Source: Nymphaea colorata (Eukaryota > Streptophyta > Magnoliopsida > Nymphaeales > Nymphaeaceae). From it: 64,000 nt of DNA. Of this stretch, positions 1-11,445 are shown piece by piece; within the stretch, counting starts at the first letter, position 1, and each line of letters starts with the position of its first letter. Where the stretch lies: assembly GCF_008831285.2 (NCBI RefSeq), contig NC_045138.2, forward strand, positions 17,517,934 through 17,581,933, given 5' to 3'. A model generated the notes under the pieces. That model was not told the DNA's origin, did no database searches, and was given only the letters and a program-made list of their open reading frames with translations. A program made the translations under genes and the position numbers.

Positions 1-367
1 CGGGGATGATCAGTGCATCATAATCCTCAAGATTAGCATCGCTGAAGCTGGCGTTTAACGTGAAGAAATGACCTTCTAGCTCCGTGTATATCTGTTTGAA
101 ACAAGCAATTCACTGTTAAGCACTGTAGCTGCAGTCCTTGCGTTACGAAGTTTGAAAGAGGAGGGAGAGAGCGGGGTTTACCTCATATCCCATGTACTCG
201 TGGACGGCCGTGACGCACTTCTGACCCGTTTTTTTGTTTGGCGATACGGCATCGACTCGGACGCCAACGGCTTGGAGCACCTGGAACGGCACCATGGCTT
301 CGTAGTCCTCCATGTAATCTCCGCATATCATCAGCGCTCGCTTTGCTCTCTGACCGACCGATCCCAT
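1..367 (-). CDS. DJ-1/PfpI family protein, DJ-1 homolog D-like (5' part, two exons)
   Basis: Two exons are visible: exon 1 at 367..182 and exon 2 from 91 to beyond the left edge, with intron 181..92 (GT-AG, phase 0). Exon 1 encodes 62 residues starting MGSVGQRAKRALMICGDYMEDYE, then a VPFQVLQAVGV stretch. Exon 2 continues with YTELEGHFFTLNASF and DYDALIIPG. This matches plant DJ-1D proteins, which carry two PfpI domains and act in the cytosol as glutathione-independent glyoxalases converting methylglyoxal to lactate. The acidic residue in GDYMEDYE corresponds to the conserved Glu that supports the nucleophilic Cys; the Cys itself lies outside the window. The start at 367 is the first ATG; the codon seven positions upstream in the same frame is TTG. 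Function is by family similarity. Confidence 0.9.
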
Positions 368-479
368 CTCTCTCTCTTTCTCTTTCAATCTCTAAGGCAG
401 CTCCGGCCGGCCGGCGGGACGACCTGAGAACCGATCCGTTACACTCTTTTATGAAGATGGTCTCCCCCTCACTCTGCCT

Positions 480-560
480 CTCTCTCATCGGTGTTCTTCC
501 TTTCTTATAAGGAAGAAGAAGTTCTTCTCCTTCTCTCTCTCTCTCTCTCCCCCACGTGAA
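480..560 (-). promoter_or_regulatory. Putative promoter/leader of the DJ-1-like gene
   Basis: Read on the minus strand, this stretch upstream of the ATG at 367 has a TATA-like TTATAAGAAA (about 511-502), a CT/GA tract (527-549) and a G-box CACGTG at 553-558. Distances suit a core promoter with a leader of roughly 100 bases. The G-box is a plant bZIP/bHLH site and would fit a stress-responsive glyoxalase, but that link is inference. Confidence 0.4.
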
Positions 561-719
561 GCATGGAGTTCAGAGATCGATGAGGCGTTGATGGTTCGGT
601 GGGACTCGGCTCGGGTCGTGGTTACCAACGAACTCCTCTTTATTTCGCCGAAATTCAAATGACGGCCTTCAAATTTGCTTTCGCGCACCTCAGATCTTAA
701 ATCTTTGATATTCTCCAAT

Positions 720-1990
720 TCAGGGTTTTTGATATAATAATGCTACGAAAGTGTTCGTCTTCTCGCATGCGAATCTCTTTTATCTATTGGCAAATAGCAC
801 TTGAATTTAAGTGGCTTCCTTTTTGAAAGTGATCTTACAAGAACTACGTTATAGAAAATCTTAGACAACAAGATGGCAGGATCAAGAGCTTAGATTTAGT
901 CCAAAGCCTTCAACTTGCCGCAATTTATACTCCTCGCCGGTGGTGGAGAAACACGGCAGCCCCAACATGTAACTTCAAGTAAATTTAAGCTACAGTATTT
1001 TATTATTTACTAGCATGAGCCAGGTTTACAGTGGACATGAAAATAAAGGTAAAAGAGGGGTGCTTTTATTTTTGAAGCATTCAAGGAATGTATTACGACC
1101 ACTTTTGGAGAATACTCCAGTGGCTGCTTTTCGTTGGTGGGTTCGAAATTAACTGTTTAAACTTTAATATGATTGTGAAAATTATTGTCGGTATATATAT
1201 ATAGATATGACTAAACTATATGAAATAAGAAAAACAGATAATATAAAATAATTAAAAAAGATAAAGGGTTCCTACCAATATGCACTACAAGAAAAAAAAA
1301 TGAATGGCACTTGGTATTAAGGCGTGCGTGTGCCTAATTAGCTACTAGTCAAGGTGAAAAAATCATATAATTGTGACGCAGCCTAAGGTAATAACTTGTT
1401 TAGCTCAATTTTTTTTTAAAAAATTAAATTTTAATTGTTTTATATAAAAATTTTGAAAAATGATATTTTGACCCATGTCAAAATTTATAAACTTTAATTT
1501 GGCTTCCCTCATGAAAAATTTCTGGCTCCCTCTACTTATCATCAATGGCCTATTCTGAATGGATACCATATATTTAGTAACACTTCATTTAATAATGGAG
1601 TCATTAATAATAAAAGATCCTGATTGAGCAAAAGGAACGGTCTGAAAGTAACTTTTTTCATTCATATTTATACGGGGGTGTTAATAACATTCCTTAGATT
1701 AGGATATAAATGTCATTCTCCCACTTGTTTGATAAGTTCATCCAATTTTGTTGTGTTTGCAAAATATGTGGACTAAATAAATAAGGGTGGTACATGAACT
1801 AATTACAAACAATTAACCGATAACTCAGTTAATGATTTATAAGGTGTCGCATGTAAAATTTATTTTTTAGCTTTGAAGGAAAACAACGAATGATTTAATA
1901 CTGAAAAAGTAACTTTGCAAGTGGACAGGCTATATTGTGAACTATCAACTAAATTGTAGTGACAATTCATAGCAAGTCTACATAATAAAT
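720..1990. other. AT-rich intergenic DNA with a CACTA-like terminus
   Basis: No gene is recognisable. At 1283-1299 the sequence CACTACAAGAAAAAAAA matches the terminal inverted repeat typical of plant CACTA (En/Spm) transposons. No matching opposite end was found, so it is a candidate remnant only. The rest is AT-rich with short TA repeats near 1190-1205. Confidence 0.35.
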
Positions 1991-1993
1991 TAT

Positions 1994-2125
1994 TTTTAAA
2001 TTTTAAATGGGTCGAGCCCAAGCCAAGACCCAGGCTATTGGGCCGGGCCCGGGCCGAGACCCGGGCTATTGGGCCGGGCCCGGGCCGAGACCCGGGCTAT
2101 TGGGCCGGGCTCACCGGCCAGGCCT
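1994..2125. repeat. GC-rich tandem repeat of about 33 bp, roughly 3 units
   Basis: The motif GGGCCGGGCCCGGGCCGAGA followed by CCCGGGCTATT repeats almost exactly from about 2025 to 2110, with a diverged unit before it. It is an island of very high GC in AT-rich DNA. Short GGCCGGGC-type tandem arrays are common in plant transposon tails, so a transposon origin is likely but no coding part is present. Confidence 0.7.
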
Positions 2126-2544
2126 GATGCCCACCCTTACTAAAAAGGCGTTTTGTGTGCGTTTATTAATGCATTTTTCTAAGCCCAAGGGGCTTATCTT
2201 AGCCGGTGTATTTTCATCTTCTTATGCCAAATATCGGCAAAAATGATTTTCATCAACGTCTAAATGGAATGAGTTGATGAAAGTATCAGTTATACCGACG
2301 CTTAGGCTAAACGTCCGTTGGTAATTGTTCGCCCAAAATTTCTTGCATTGACACGAACACTGTCACTAGGAGGTGTCACTAAAATCTTTTTTTTCTCGAC
2401 AGCCACTGACTGGCCATCAGTGAACAAAAACTTTGACAGACACGTTATCATCGGATCGGTGAAGGTCAATATTTATCCACGTCTTTTTCTAAATATTGGT
2501 GAAGGTCAATCTGCATCGAACTCATGAATAAACGTCGATAAAAA

Positions 2545-2960
2545 ATTGTGGAAGCAGGTCGAGTTCGACTTGTCATTTATGTGTTGAGCTTGAACTCGAC
2601 TCAATTAAAGCTTGACAAACTCGTTTGAATGTATGGACTATTACTTTGCCATAAATCGAGCTCAACTCAATTAAGGCTCGGCAAACTTCAATGAGCTTTT
2701 GTAAAAACTTACATAATTAATTAAGGTCAATATATCAGTTTTTTAATTAAAAACGAGTAAGATATTTGAAAAATCGCTACACATCATTTTCGAGTCAAAT
2801 GAAGCTTTAACAGTGAACTCGAACTCAACTCGATTATTTGAACAAGTTGACTCATAAACACGAGCTCGACTCGTTAAGCAAATAACTCAGTTCAAACTCG
2901 GTTACGAGTTGTGTTTTAAAGAGTGTAGCTCTAATAGCTCCACTTGTTGTTCACCCCTAA
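2545..2960 (-). mobile_element. Non-autonomous hAT-like element remnant
   Basis: The segment is filled with scattered GAGCTCGACTCG / AACTCGACTC motifs, typical of the subterminal repeats of plant hAT-like elements. It ends at TTGTTCACCCCTAA (2946-2959), the reverse complement of TTAGGGGTGAACAA at 12597. The start near 2545 (GGAAGCAGGTCGAG) matches the inner part of the 12597 element in reverse. It codes for nothing. The left terminus is not defined. Confidence 0.5.
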
Positions 2961-4590
2961 TCAACAGCGATCCATCCACTCTTTGATGTTTCCATGTTTT
3001 TTTTATAGTTAATAACTTAACGTTGCTGTAAACGGGGACATACATAAACAAGAAAAGCACTAGTTGACAGATTCTTTGAGAGACCAAAGCAGCTTCGAGC
3101 CCTTAACCTACCAGAAAGAGGAAATGGAAGCTTCCGTTCTCATTGGGATAGTGAGATTCTCGTTCTGCTGACTAAAAAACTCATTTTCTTTGACCGAATG
3201 TTAAAATGGCGGTCGAAATTAGAGGCAGGCATATGATATTAGCAACACATGACACACTTCTGCAATCTCTGGTACCGTTATTCCAAGATTTAGATGGAAT
3301 GCTTTGTTACGGAGAACATGATGTGAGACGATTCAGTTGCCGGGAAATGAAACTAGACAGTCGAAAATATTTTAGAAGTCCCAAGGATTTCCTTTTCTTT
3401 TTTTAATCTTTGATATATATATATATATAAGTCGGAAGATTGATGATATAAAAAAGTTCATGAACTTTCTAATTCATGAGACTGCATAAAAAATACTCAT
3501 AATATATATATATATATATATATATATTTCTCATTCCTATAACAGTTTAATAATCAATCATCAAGAAAAAGGCACGAAGGTTCCCCCTTCCTTTTTCTGC
3601 TTCTACAATGGTAAGTGTCAGTGATGGCAATGTTGTATCCTTTAATTTAAATATTGTACCTTACAACTTAAGATGTATACGTATGACGCCTATAACAATT
3701 CAATTTTTAATTTTACAGTATTGACTAAGGGTGAAGGGAGGTGTGGGCAAAGTATGGGCAATCGCGGATCCACAAAAAGTATTTATTTTATATATTGACA
3801 TATCAAAATAATTTTTCTCATTTACTTGTTGATGTCCTTTAAAAACATAAAAAATTCATTACCCGTACACCTTAATAAAAAATTTGTGACTCCGTCCCTA
3901 ACATTGATTACCACAGCATCTAGATTCATTTTTTTGGATCAAACTAGATGCTGCGTCGGGTTGGCCGAGGCAGAAAACGCGGGTTCCAGCAGGAACACGC
4001 GCGACCACACCCCTGGTACATATGAGTGAAGAAGATAATGACAACATCTCATCTGCCTACACAAATGCTTAGCAAGTGAAGAAGAATAATTAAAGATTAA
4101 AAAGCCTTCAAACTGGACTTGTATTTCTAAATCACCTTATATAAAAGCAACCATATTGGGTCCATTTGAATGGTCGAGAACGTCCTACAAAATAGTCAAG
4201 TTCAATGATTTCATCAGCTCTTATGAAATCGGTGGCAGGGCCATAAATTTTTAGGTGAGAGGCAGTAGTTATAAAGAGTACATCACCCACAACTAGTATC
4301 GATCAATGTTAAAAATCAATGGGCCTATGCTCTTAGTTGGCCTCACATGCTCACACCTAGCTCTGTCACTGTACTGTATGAAACACTAATCAATCCACAT
4401 ATCGATCTGATTAGGCAAGTAATCACCATGATACTGAAAAAAAAAGGGTCCTGATATGGATCTAAGATGAGTATGGGAAGCAACGGCAGGGCCAGAAATA
4501 TTTGGCTAAAGGGCACTAAGTGACCGCTTGAAGAAAGAGCAGCAAATTCACTTGTTGATGGACTAAAGATGGCGGTCAAAGGACCCAAGA
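2961..4590. other. Intergenic DNA with AT microsatellites and diverged transposon pieces
   Basis: No gene is supported. AT repeats occur at 3412-3429 and 3503-3526. Two pieces (about 4230-4370 and 4480-4560) resemble the dispersed repeat family seen at 30062-30228: a GGCAGGGCCAGAAATATTTGG-like start and a CACACCTAGCTCTGTCACTG-like end. Confidence 0.5.
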
Positions 4591-4594
4591 CTGA

Positions 4595-4647
4595 TTAGGG
4601 ATGTCAACATATCTGCTTTGGATTAGTTATCCGACTAATCACTTTGA

Positions 4648-4679
<32 letters not shown>

Positions 4680-4870
4680 ATGTGTGTGTGTTCGATGAAG
4701 AGATCAGATTAAATTCAGATTTAAGAAATGACATATGATCGGATTCAAATATATATAAGTATCTGATTGGATTTGAATTTAGATAGATATCTAAATCCAA
4801 TGCTCGTATATTTTGAAAATCAGCTAGATTCGGTTCAAAATTCAAATATACACAAAAATACATGTTAAAG
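4595..4870 (+). mobile_element. Small hAT/MITE-like repeat with internal TA/TG microsatellite
   Basis: It starts with TTAGGGATGTCAACATATC, a hAT-type terminal pattern, and continues with ATTTGGATTC/AAATTCAGAT-rich sequence interrupted by a TA then TG microsatellite (4650-4692). A second copy starts at 33683 and a reversed one ends near 24851. It has no coding capacity. Confidence 0.45.
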
Positions 4871-4944
4871 CTCTGAGATGAGTCGCAAAATGATCTCTTG
4901 GTGAATGGTGATTGAATATAGCCTAGGATCGTAATGTTGCTGGT

Positions 4945-5060
4945 TAGGCTGGCAGGCCGGTAAGAGCTCGGTCGTCAGTTCGATTCTTATGGGCACTACT
5001 CATCTTGACTGCAAACTATGACATGTGAAACATTCAAGTTGAAGGGTAAAGCGTAGGTCC
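4945..5060 (+). repeat. tRNA-like SINE remnant (candidate)
   Basis: The stretch has a tRNA-like layout: a GGTAAGAGCTCGG segment, then GTCAGTTCGATTCTTATGGG resembling a polymerase III B-box arm. Similar tails occur near 20750. No cloverleaf with a paired acceptor stem can be drawn, so it is not called a tRNA gene. Confidence 0.35.
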
Positions 5061-6270
5061 ACAGAACTCTCAAAGCAACCCTCAACCCCAAGAAGAAGGA
5101 GAAAAGGGCAGCTTTTGCCTCTCGCAAATTGCCAGTTGTATAGAGATGAATTGGTTCATACTATTAGAAGTTATGTTGTTTGGTGTGGTGCAGACATGAA
5201 TGCAAATAGATGGGCTTTCATCTGATATTAGATATGGAAATTGGACTCTTAAAATGCAAATTAGGCAAATGAATGAGATCAATAAAACAGATGCCGATTG
5301 ATCTGGTTTGAATCTCAACACCATCTAATTTGATGGACATCTAAATCCAATAGCACATAAAGTTTTACACTTGCGCAGACGAATGCAAAGTCCCATTTCA
5401 AACAAGTAGATGTAGCATCCCAGTTAAATTGTGTTAGAATGGGTGGACATAATGTCTCTAAAAGGCACATGTTTTGAGATATTTCATCTCAGGCTCTATC
5501 CTCATAGATAAAAGAGAATGAATTTTTCTTCTCAGAAAACTTGCCCCCATCTTCTTTTGGTACAGTTTGACTGTGATAAGTTGTCCAGAGAAGTTTATCT
5601 TAAATTTTCTCCTGCATGGGAACACGCTCTTAAGGTAAATTCGCTAATGACTTGGGTGCGTCTTGATGATGGGAAATTTCTCAGGTTACTTAACACCACA
5701 TACCCATTCCTTTTCTTTTTCTTTTTTGTTTTCTTTTTCTTTTTGAAAAAAAGAAAAAAGTTACATTTTCACGTGTAAGTAATCTCTGTCAACGTTTTCT
5801 CAAAAGGAAAAAAAAAACAATCAAACGCCACCAAATTTTCTTGGGAATAAGATTCTTGCCTGTAATTTTCTGACTCAATGCCTCAATGTCCACAAGTTGA
5901 AAGAAAATGGACTGCCCATTTCTTTTTTCTTCACTGTGTAGCTGGAAATTAAAGTAATGGAACTCCATGGATGCAAATCCAGGATCTCATATGCTGTAAA
6001 ATTCTTACACAAACTAAGCAGTATCAATAATACTCCACAAAGGAGCGCTTAATAAGGTTTTATAGATCTAACTCAGTTCACGTAGGGCGCTTGATCCCAA
6101 AACATATTTCCCAACAATCCCAAAGACTAAAAACGATCGACTTGGCGCTAGCTTTCAACACCAGCTTCCACCAAATCAACCATTCTAACAATTCATAAAC
6201 ACAGTTCTAAAAGAATACACTAGTATCGATCCATGAATCCACACAAAGATTATGGGCGCCTGCACCACCC
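5061..6270. other. Intergenic DNA, no gene seen
   Basis: AT-rich sequence with a T-rich run of about 45 bases at 5708-5755. A short open frame at 5518-5778 has no recognisable domain and ends in the T-rich run. The last part (about 6150-6274) is the probable 3' UTR of the KCS gene. Confidence 0.5.
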
Positions 6271-6274
6271 ATCC

Positions 6275-9200
6275 TCATGTCTCAACTTTGACGATCTTCG
6301 GCACTTCGACGGGGAAATTTTCGATCTCGTCCATCCAGGGGTTGGTCTCCTTGGCCGGCTTGATGGTCCGGGTCGCGCGCCAAACCGCACTGTTGCACTT
6401 GAACCCGGACCCGAACGCGATCTGCCACAACCTGTCCCCCCTCTTGACCCTGCCCTTGGCCTCAGTGTAGGCTAACTCATACCACAAAGATGAGCTAGAA
6501 GTGTTGCCAAACCTATAGAGGGTCATCCTAGAGGGCTCCATGTGCCAGTCACTTAGCTCCAGGTTCTTCTCTAGCTCATCCAGCACTGCCCTGCCACCAG
6601 CATGGATGCAGAAGTGCTCAAAGGCCAACTTGAAGTCTGGTATGTAGGGTTTCAATCCCTTGATCTTTAGCAATTTTCTACCAATCAAGGTGGCTAAGAA
6701 CAGGAGCTGCTCTGACATGGGCAGCACCAATGGGCCCAGTGTGGTGATGTTGGTCTTGAGTGCATCCCCAGCCACAGCCATGAGGTCCTTGGACAGGGCC
6801 ACACCAATCTTCCCCTGCTCATCCTCGCGCTGGTACACACAATTGTAGCACTGGTCGTCCGCGCCCTTGTGGGTCCGAACCGTGTGGACGAGCTCGTACT
6901 TGGAGCGGCGGCGGTCGGACCGGCGGTTCGAGAAGAGGATCGCAGCGCCACCCATGCGGAAAAGACAGTTGGACACCAGCATGGACCGCTCGTTGCCGAA
7001 GTACCAGTTGAGGGTGATGTTCTCCATGCTAACCACCATGGCATAGGTGTCCCTGTGGACCTGTGGAAAGTGATTCCAATGTTATTTTCACATTGGAAAG
7101 TTGGAAAATGTTTCCAAGGTTATTTTGATGGAGGAAAACTTTTTCACCAGAGAATTTTTTCCCTTTTTTTCTGAAAGTACAACTTTAAGAAGCTTGATTG
7201 TGATGGCATGAATGAGAAACAAAGTGGCCCTTTGATCTAGAAGGTTTTTGGTTGAAGAAAGTCAAGAGTTTAATGCTTGAGGTACACTTTTTAAGATCAC
7301 TGTCAGATATTTGACTATATTTAACTTGTGATGAGACAAGCTGGCAAAGGACATAAGACAGGCACATTAATTAGCAAAATATGACATCAGGATCCCATTT
7401 CTTAATGTTTTAGATTACAAAAATATTATTTTTTTTTTATATTTGATTAAGATTTTCTATGAAGCTTTTAGCAGAAAATGTGGGTCAGAGACCACCTGTC
7501 TGCACGTGACATCACAAGGACCCTTCTAAACATTCAGAAGAAAATGACTCTAAGACTGCTGAATGCAAGAAACTGAAAATTTCAGGAGCTTCTAGCGAAG
7601 AAATAACATGACAGGTGGGTCCTTGCAAATTATTATTTTTTCAAAGGAATTGCAGATTGAGGCCAACTGTTTTTTGTTTTTATAAGTTTCCACACATTTA
7701 TGAGGACCAAATCTTTATTCATTCATTATCTTTACCTAACTCTTTGGGCTTCTTTTATTATATTGAAGAGTCAATGATGATGGTTGGGAAATGGTAGCCA
7801 ACCATCCTAACTCCCAACTAAGAGCTCACACATTGAAATCAGAGACTCAGGAAAACCACTTTGCATACAGTAGTCATACCAACATCACCAAACTCTGAAA
7901 AACCCCAGAAATCAAGCCTGACCATCGCTGTGCTGCCAAGTGTTCTCTTTTTCTTTTTTTTTCGAGCGGCAAAAAAATATTTAATATTTCTTGAACTTTT
8001 CTTTTATTAAAAAAATACATGAGGTTGGGATACAACCTTCCCCCCCTATTTATGGCGTCCTGCTGGATTGAAGGGATTCTGTGAGGGGAGAGAAAGCGAC
8101 CTCTTATTATAAAGAGTTGTCTTGGATGATCACATGGGGGCCTTGATTGGGGTGTGCAAGCAGCATAAAGAAATTGAGGTGCCATTGTTGTTGTTCAATT
8201 TCAGAATCCTTCAATTCACACCACTTGGCTAATTATTCGCGAAAAATGATGGTAAGATCACGTTAGAAACTTGAGATTTAAAACTAATTTGCTCGAGAGA
8301 CTGGTAAGGAAGGCCTATCGTTGAGCTTCTTCATGAAATAAGAAGTTTTTCTGCACTTGAAAGTTACGAAATTTTCTTGAAATAACTTGTTTTTGGTAGA
8401 AAAAAGAAGGAGATTTCTAAGCACTGCCACCAACTAATTACAGGGGAATTATATTTTTGTTTGTTTTGAATTTATGAAAAAAAGATATGAGGGGCTTTTG
8501 AAAATGATTTCCTTAAATGCAGCAGCTGTGATCATCCGGACGCCTACCGGATTATGACGATTGAGACTCAAGGGAGATTCCAAACGCAAAGTCAAATGAG
8601 CTCCAAAAGAATCATTTTCACATTCATTAAATTGCCTTTGAGAAAGGTAAGGGAGCTCCCGGAATATCCTTCGAACCAGGTGAGATGGCGCCTTCGCTGC
8701 GGGCGAATGGAGCTCAGGGTGCCTGAGTTTTGACTGGTTGATCAAGTTTTAGTTTGACTGAGCCAAGTGCTATTAAAAAATAATAAATACCAACTTAAAT
8801 GTATGTATCTGAGCTTCAATTAAGTTTCAATTTCAATAGCACAAGTAATCTGAATTTGAATCGGAGGTTGGTGGTTGGCTAAGTTAGCCAGGACAACATT
8901 TTAGACCTGAGCTGGTTCAGTTGGGGAGGTCGAAGGTTCGAGCCTACCTTCTATGGCTTTTCTTCAGATTTGAAAAGAAAAAATTAATATGTATTTTTTA
9001 AAAAAAAAAAATATTTTCCGTCAAAATTTTGATTGACGGATTGCCAGCTCTGCTCGAACCTAAGCGCATTGATGGGAGCAAGCATGATCTTGAAGTTGGA
9101 ATGCATTAAACAACAAAGAAAAAAGGAAGAAGAAGAGAGGAGATAATGGGGACGACGGACCTGGAGGAGCTGCTTGGCGAGGTCGACGGAGATGAGGCCG

Positions 9201-9873
9201 GCGCTGCAGCCCATGCCACCGAGGTTGTAGGAGCGGATGTTGCTGCGGAGCTTGTAGTGGTTGACAAGCATGGCGGAGAGGGAGGGGGTGGGGTTGAAGA
9301 GGCTGCAGTTGACGATGACGATGCCGATGTCCTTGGGGTTGACGCCGGTCTTCGCCAGGAGCTGGTCGACGGCGCCGAACATGACGGCCTCCGCCTCCTT
9401 GCGGGCCTCCGCCATGCAGGGGTTGGGCGGCACTCGGAGGACGGCGGGGGGGAAGTAGGTGTCCTGCCCGAGCCCCGACCGCTCGAGGATCTTGCGTTGG
9501 AACTCGAGGTTCTGCTCGGTGAAGGTGCCGGCGAGGGCGGAGCGGGTCATGAAGATCTCGCGCGTGCACTTCCGCTCGGACTCGGGCTTGTAGCAGGCGA
9601 AGTCGAGGAGGTAGACGGGGCGGGGGCGAGAGGAGAGGTGGAGGGCGCAGAGGAAGACGAGGAGGGAGGCGAGGGCCACGGAGGAGAGGAGGTTGTAGCG
9701 GAGGAGGGACCAGAGGGCGGTGACGTCGGTGGGGAGATGCGGGTGGAGAGGAAGGCGAGCATGGGGACGGCGAGGAGGTAGGGGAGGTTGGAGATGAGGT
9801 AGTGGTAGCCGAGCTTCACGTACTTGAGGCGGACGGAGTGGCGGTAGTCCGGGCTGGCTGCTCCGGCGTCCAT
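6275..9873 (-). CDS. 3-ketoacyl-CoA synthase (KCS11-like), two exons, with a 1-nt frameshift in exon 1
   Basis: KCS condenses malonyl-CoA with acyl-CoA at the ER, the first and chain-length-setting step of very-long-chain fatty acid elongation for waxes, suberin and sphingolipids. Exon 1 spans 9873..9161 and exon 2 spans 7060..6275, with a 2,100-bp GT-AG intron at phase 0. The N-terminus begins [20 protein letters not shown] and has two membrane segments. The active-site Cys is in GGMGCSAGL, the catalytic His in [10 protein letters not shown] and the Asn in [16 protein letters not shown]. If one missing base is allowed in the G run at 9731-9734, the protein is 499 residues and these fall at 223, 391 and 424, exactly the family numbering. 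As read, the frame breaks around residue 47 just before [15 protein letters not shown], so the gene is either a sequencing/assembly error or a very recent pseudogene. The exons are strongly GC-rich. Confidence 0.9.
8870..8980 (+). repeat. tRNA-like SINE remnant inside the KCS intron (candidate)
   Basis: Contains TGGTTCAGTTGGGGAGGTC and GAAGGTTCGAGCCTACC, which resemble polymerase III A-box and B-box arms, then an A-rich tail around 8970-9010. It lies in the 2.1-kb KCS intron. A SINE origin is inferred. Confidence 0.4.
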
Positions 9874-9993
9874 GGCGTCGACGAAAGACAGAGGTAGAGA
9901 TCTAGAGAGAGGAAGCAGAGTTGGGGATGGGGAGGAGAAGGAAGAGGGATGGGGGTTTTAAGGAGGGAGGAGGAGGTGGAGCAACGCAGAGTG

Positions 9994-9995
<2 letters not shown>

Positions 9996-10034
<39 letters not shown>

Positions 10035-10143
10035 GAAGGAGAAGAGAGGATGCAACCACCCCAACTAACCGTTTAACTGCGGTGTTCCTCTTGCATTCAT
10101 TACGAAAGTTGGAACTGTGCGTGTGCAAATACGTGTCTGGAGT

Positions 10144-10192
<49 letters not shown>
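9996..10192. repeat. GA and AT microsatellites upstream of KCS
   Basis: A GA run occupies 9997-10030, which would be a CT tract in the KCS leader. A compound AT (10145-10166) and GA (10168-10192) array follows. CT tracts just upstream of plant start codons are frequent and can act as promoter elements; no specific site is identified. Confidence 0.75.
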
Positions 10193-10199
10193 AAAGTGG

Positions 10200-11095
10200 G
10201 TCTACCTCTATGAGGCCAATGAATGGATCAGAAACATATTCATTTAAATCTAGAGAGAGAAAGGGAAAGTCTGAAATGAGTCTAACATGAGAGCCCAATT
10301 ATGGCAAACTAGAAACAGATCCATTTAGAGTTGGAAACGAACCTGGCCGGCCGCCGGTTATTGACTTCTCCTGTTGATCAGAATGTTCAACAGATTTGGC
10401 TCACAAAACATGGTGTTCCTTTTATCTAAGACTTGGTTTGGTAATATAATTTTAACAAAGTGGTTGAACCGATAATGCTATTGGAAGGTTCAAGCCACAG
10501 AGAATTACAAGGTTGTGAACGCCATTGGAAAGTTGAAACTATAGAATTACAACAGGCTAGTAAGGCGTGCTGCCGATCGGAGCTGTAAATATGGATATTG
10601 ATGACTAGTGCTGTAAATCAGGCCATTGTAAATATCACTGCCTTGTAAAATGATTTTACCCCCAATAGCGATATTCACGACATTCTTGAAGAGATGAGAA
10701 GACCGGAATCCCCATGGTAATTCCGGCCGGCCAACTCCCGGCCGGTGGCTCAGCTGACACTAGCAGAGCCACCTAACCATACGGATCTGCGTAAATTGTT
10801 TAGTAAGTATACTGGACGATCGTTTTTTTTTACTGTGTTAATGCCCGTCAGCTAAAATTTCTCCCCGGTGAAATTTCTGAAAAATATTATTCTACTTTTG
10901 TACAAGTCTAGAGAAAACTATTCTGCCAAAAAAAAATCTACCTTTACCTGTTAAGTTAACAAGGATTCACATCATTATATAAAAAGAAAAACAAGAAAAA
11001 TAGAAAAGGACTTGATCGTCATTTTATTAAAAGATAATGATGAGTTTAGTGTTAGGAGGCTTTGGCTCCAAGGATGTTAGAGGTAGAGAATTCTG
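10200..11095. other. Intergenic DNA, no gene seen
   Basis: No coding region or clear element end was recognised. It contains a few CCGGCCGGC-type palindromic words (for example near 10346 and 10725) and A-rich runs. Confidence 0.4.
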
Positions 11096-11445
11096 GTCAA
11101 ACGGCGAAGCCAAGATTTTTTTCAAGGGCGGGCCAAACAGTTCAACCTCAGATTTAGGTAGGGGCCAAACTGAACTCGAATGTAAAAAATACATTGCACA
11201 ACTAAAGTTTTTTAATTTTTTCAAATACATTTTTTTTTTCAATTAATTGGGATGGGACCATGGCTTAGGTGCCCCCCTCCCTCCACCCCGGTCAATAGGT
11301 ACTATTTGTATAATTTTAAAATTATATGACACACCTGTATGTAAATAAACAAGAAAGCAGCCATGAAATTTTAATATAAAAATAAACATTTTTTACGAGT
11401 CTGTGTGGGCAATTGCCCCCACCATGCTTACACCTACTCCGCTCG
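11096..11445. repeat. Copies of the dispersed GGCGAAGCC / GTGGGCAATTGCCC repeat family
   Basis: The segment starts with ACGGCGAAGCCAAGATTTTT, includes a GGGGCCAAACTG word, and near 11404-11420 has TGTGGGCAATTGCCCCCACC. The same layout recurs near 14440, 20250-20365, 23950, 30062-30228 and 31858-32075. It is non-coding, and probably a MITE or retrotransposon terminal remnant. Confidence 0.5.

Noticed and set aside
4945-5060. Possible tRNA gene
   Set aside because: It has box A- and B-like words but no acceptor stem or full cloverleaf; treated as a SINE remnant.
5518-5778. 86-residue open frame on the plus strand
   Set aside because: No recognisable domain, ends in a T-rich run, no splice or promoter support.
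9146-9781. 211-residue open frame on the plus strand, Glu/Gly-rich
   Set aside because: It is the antisense shadow of the GC-rich KCS exon 1; its composition follows from reading that exon backwards.
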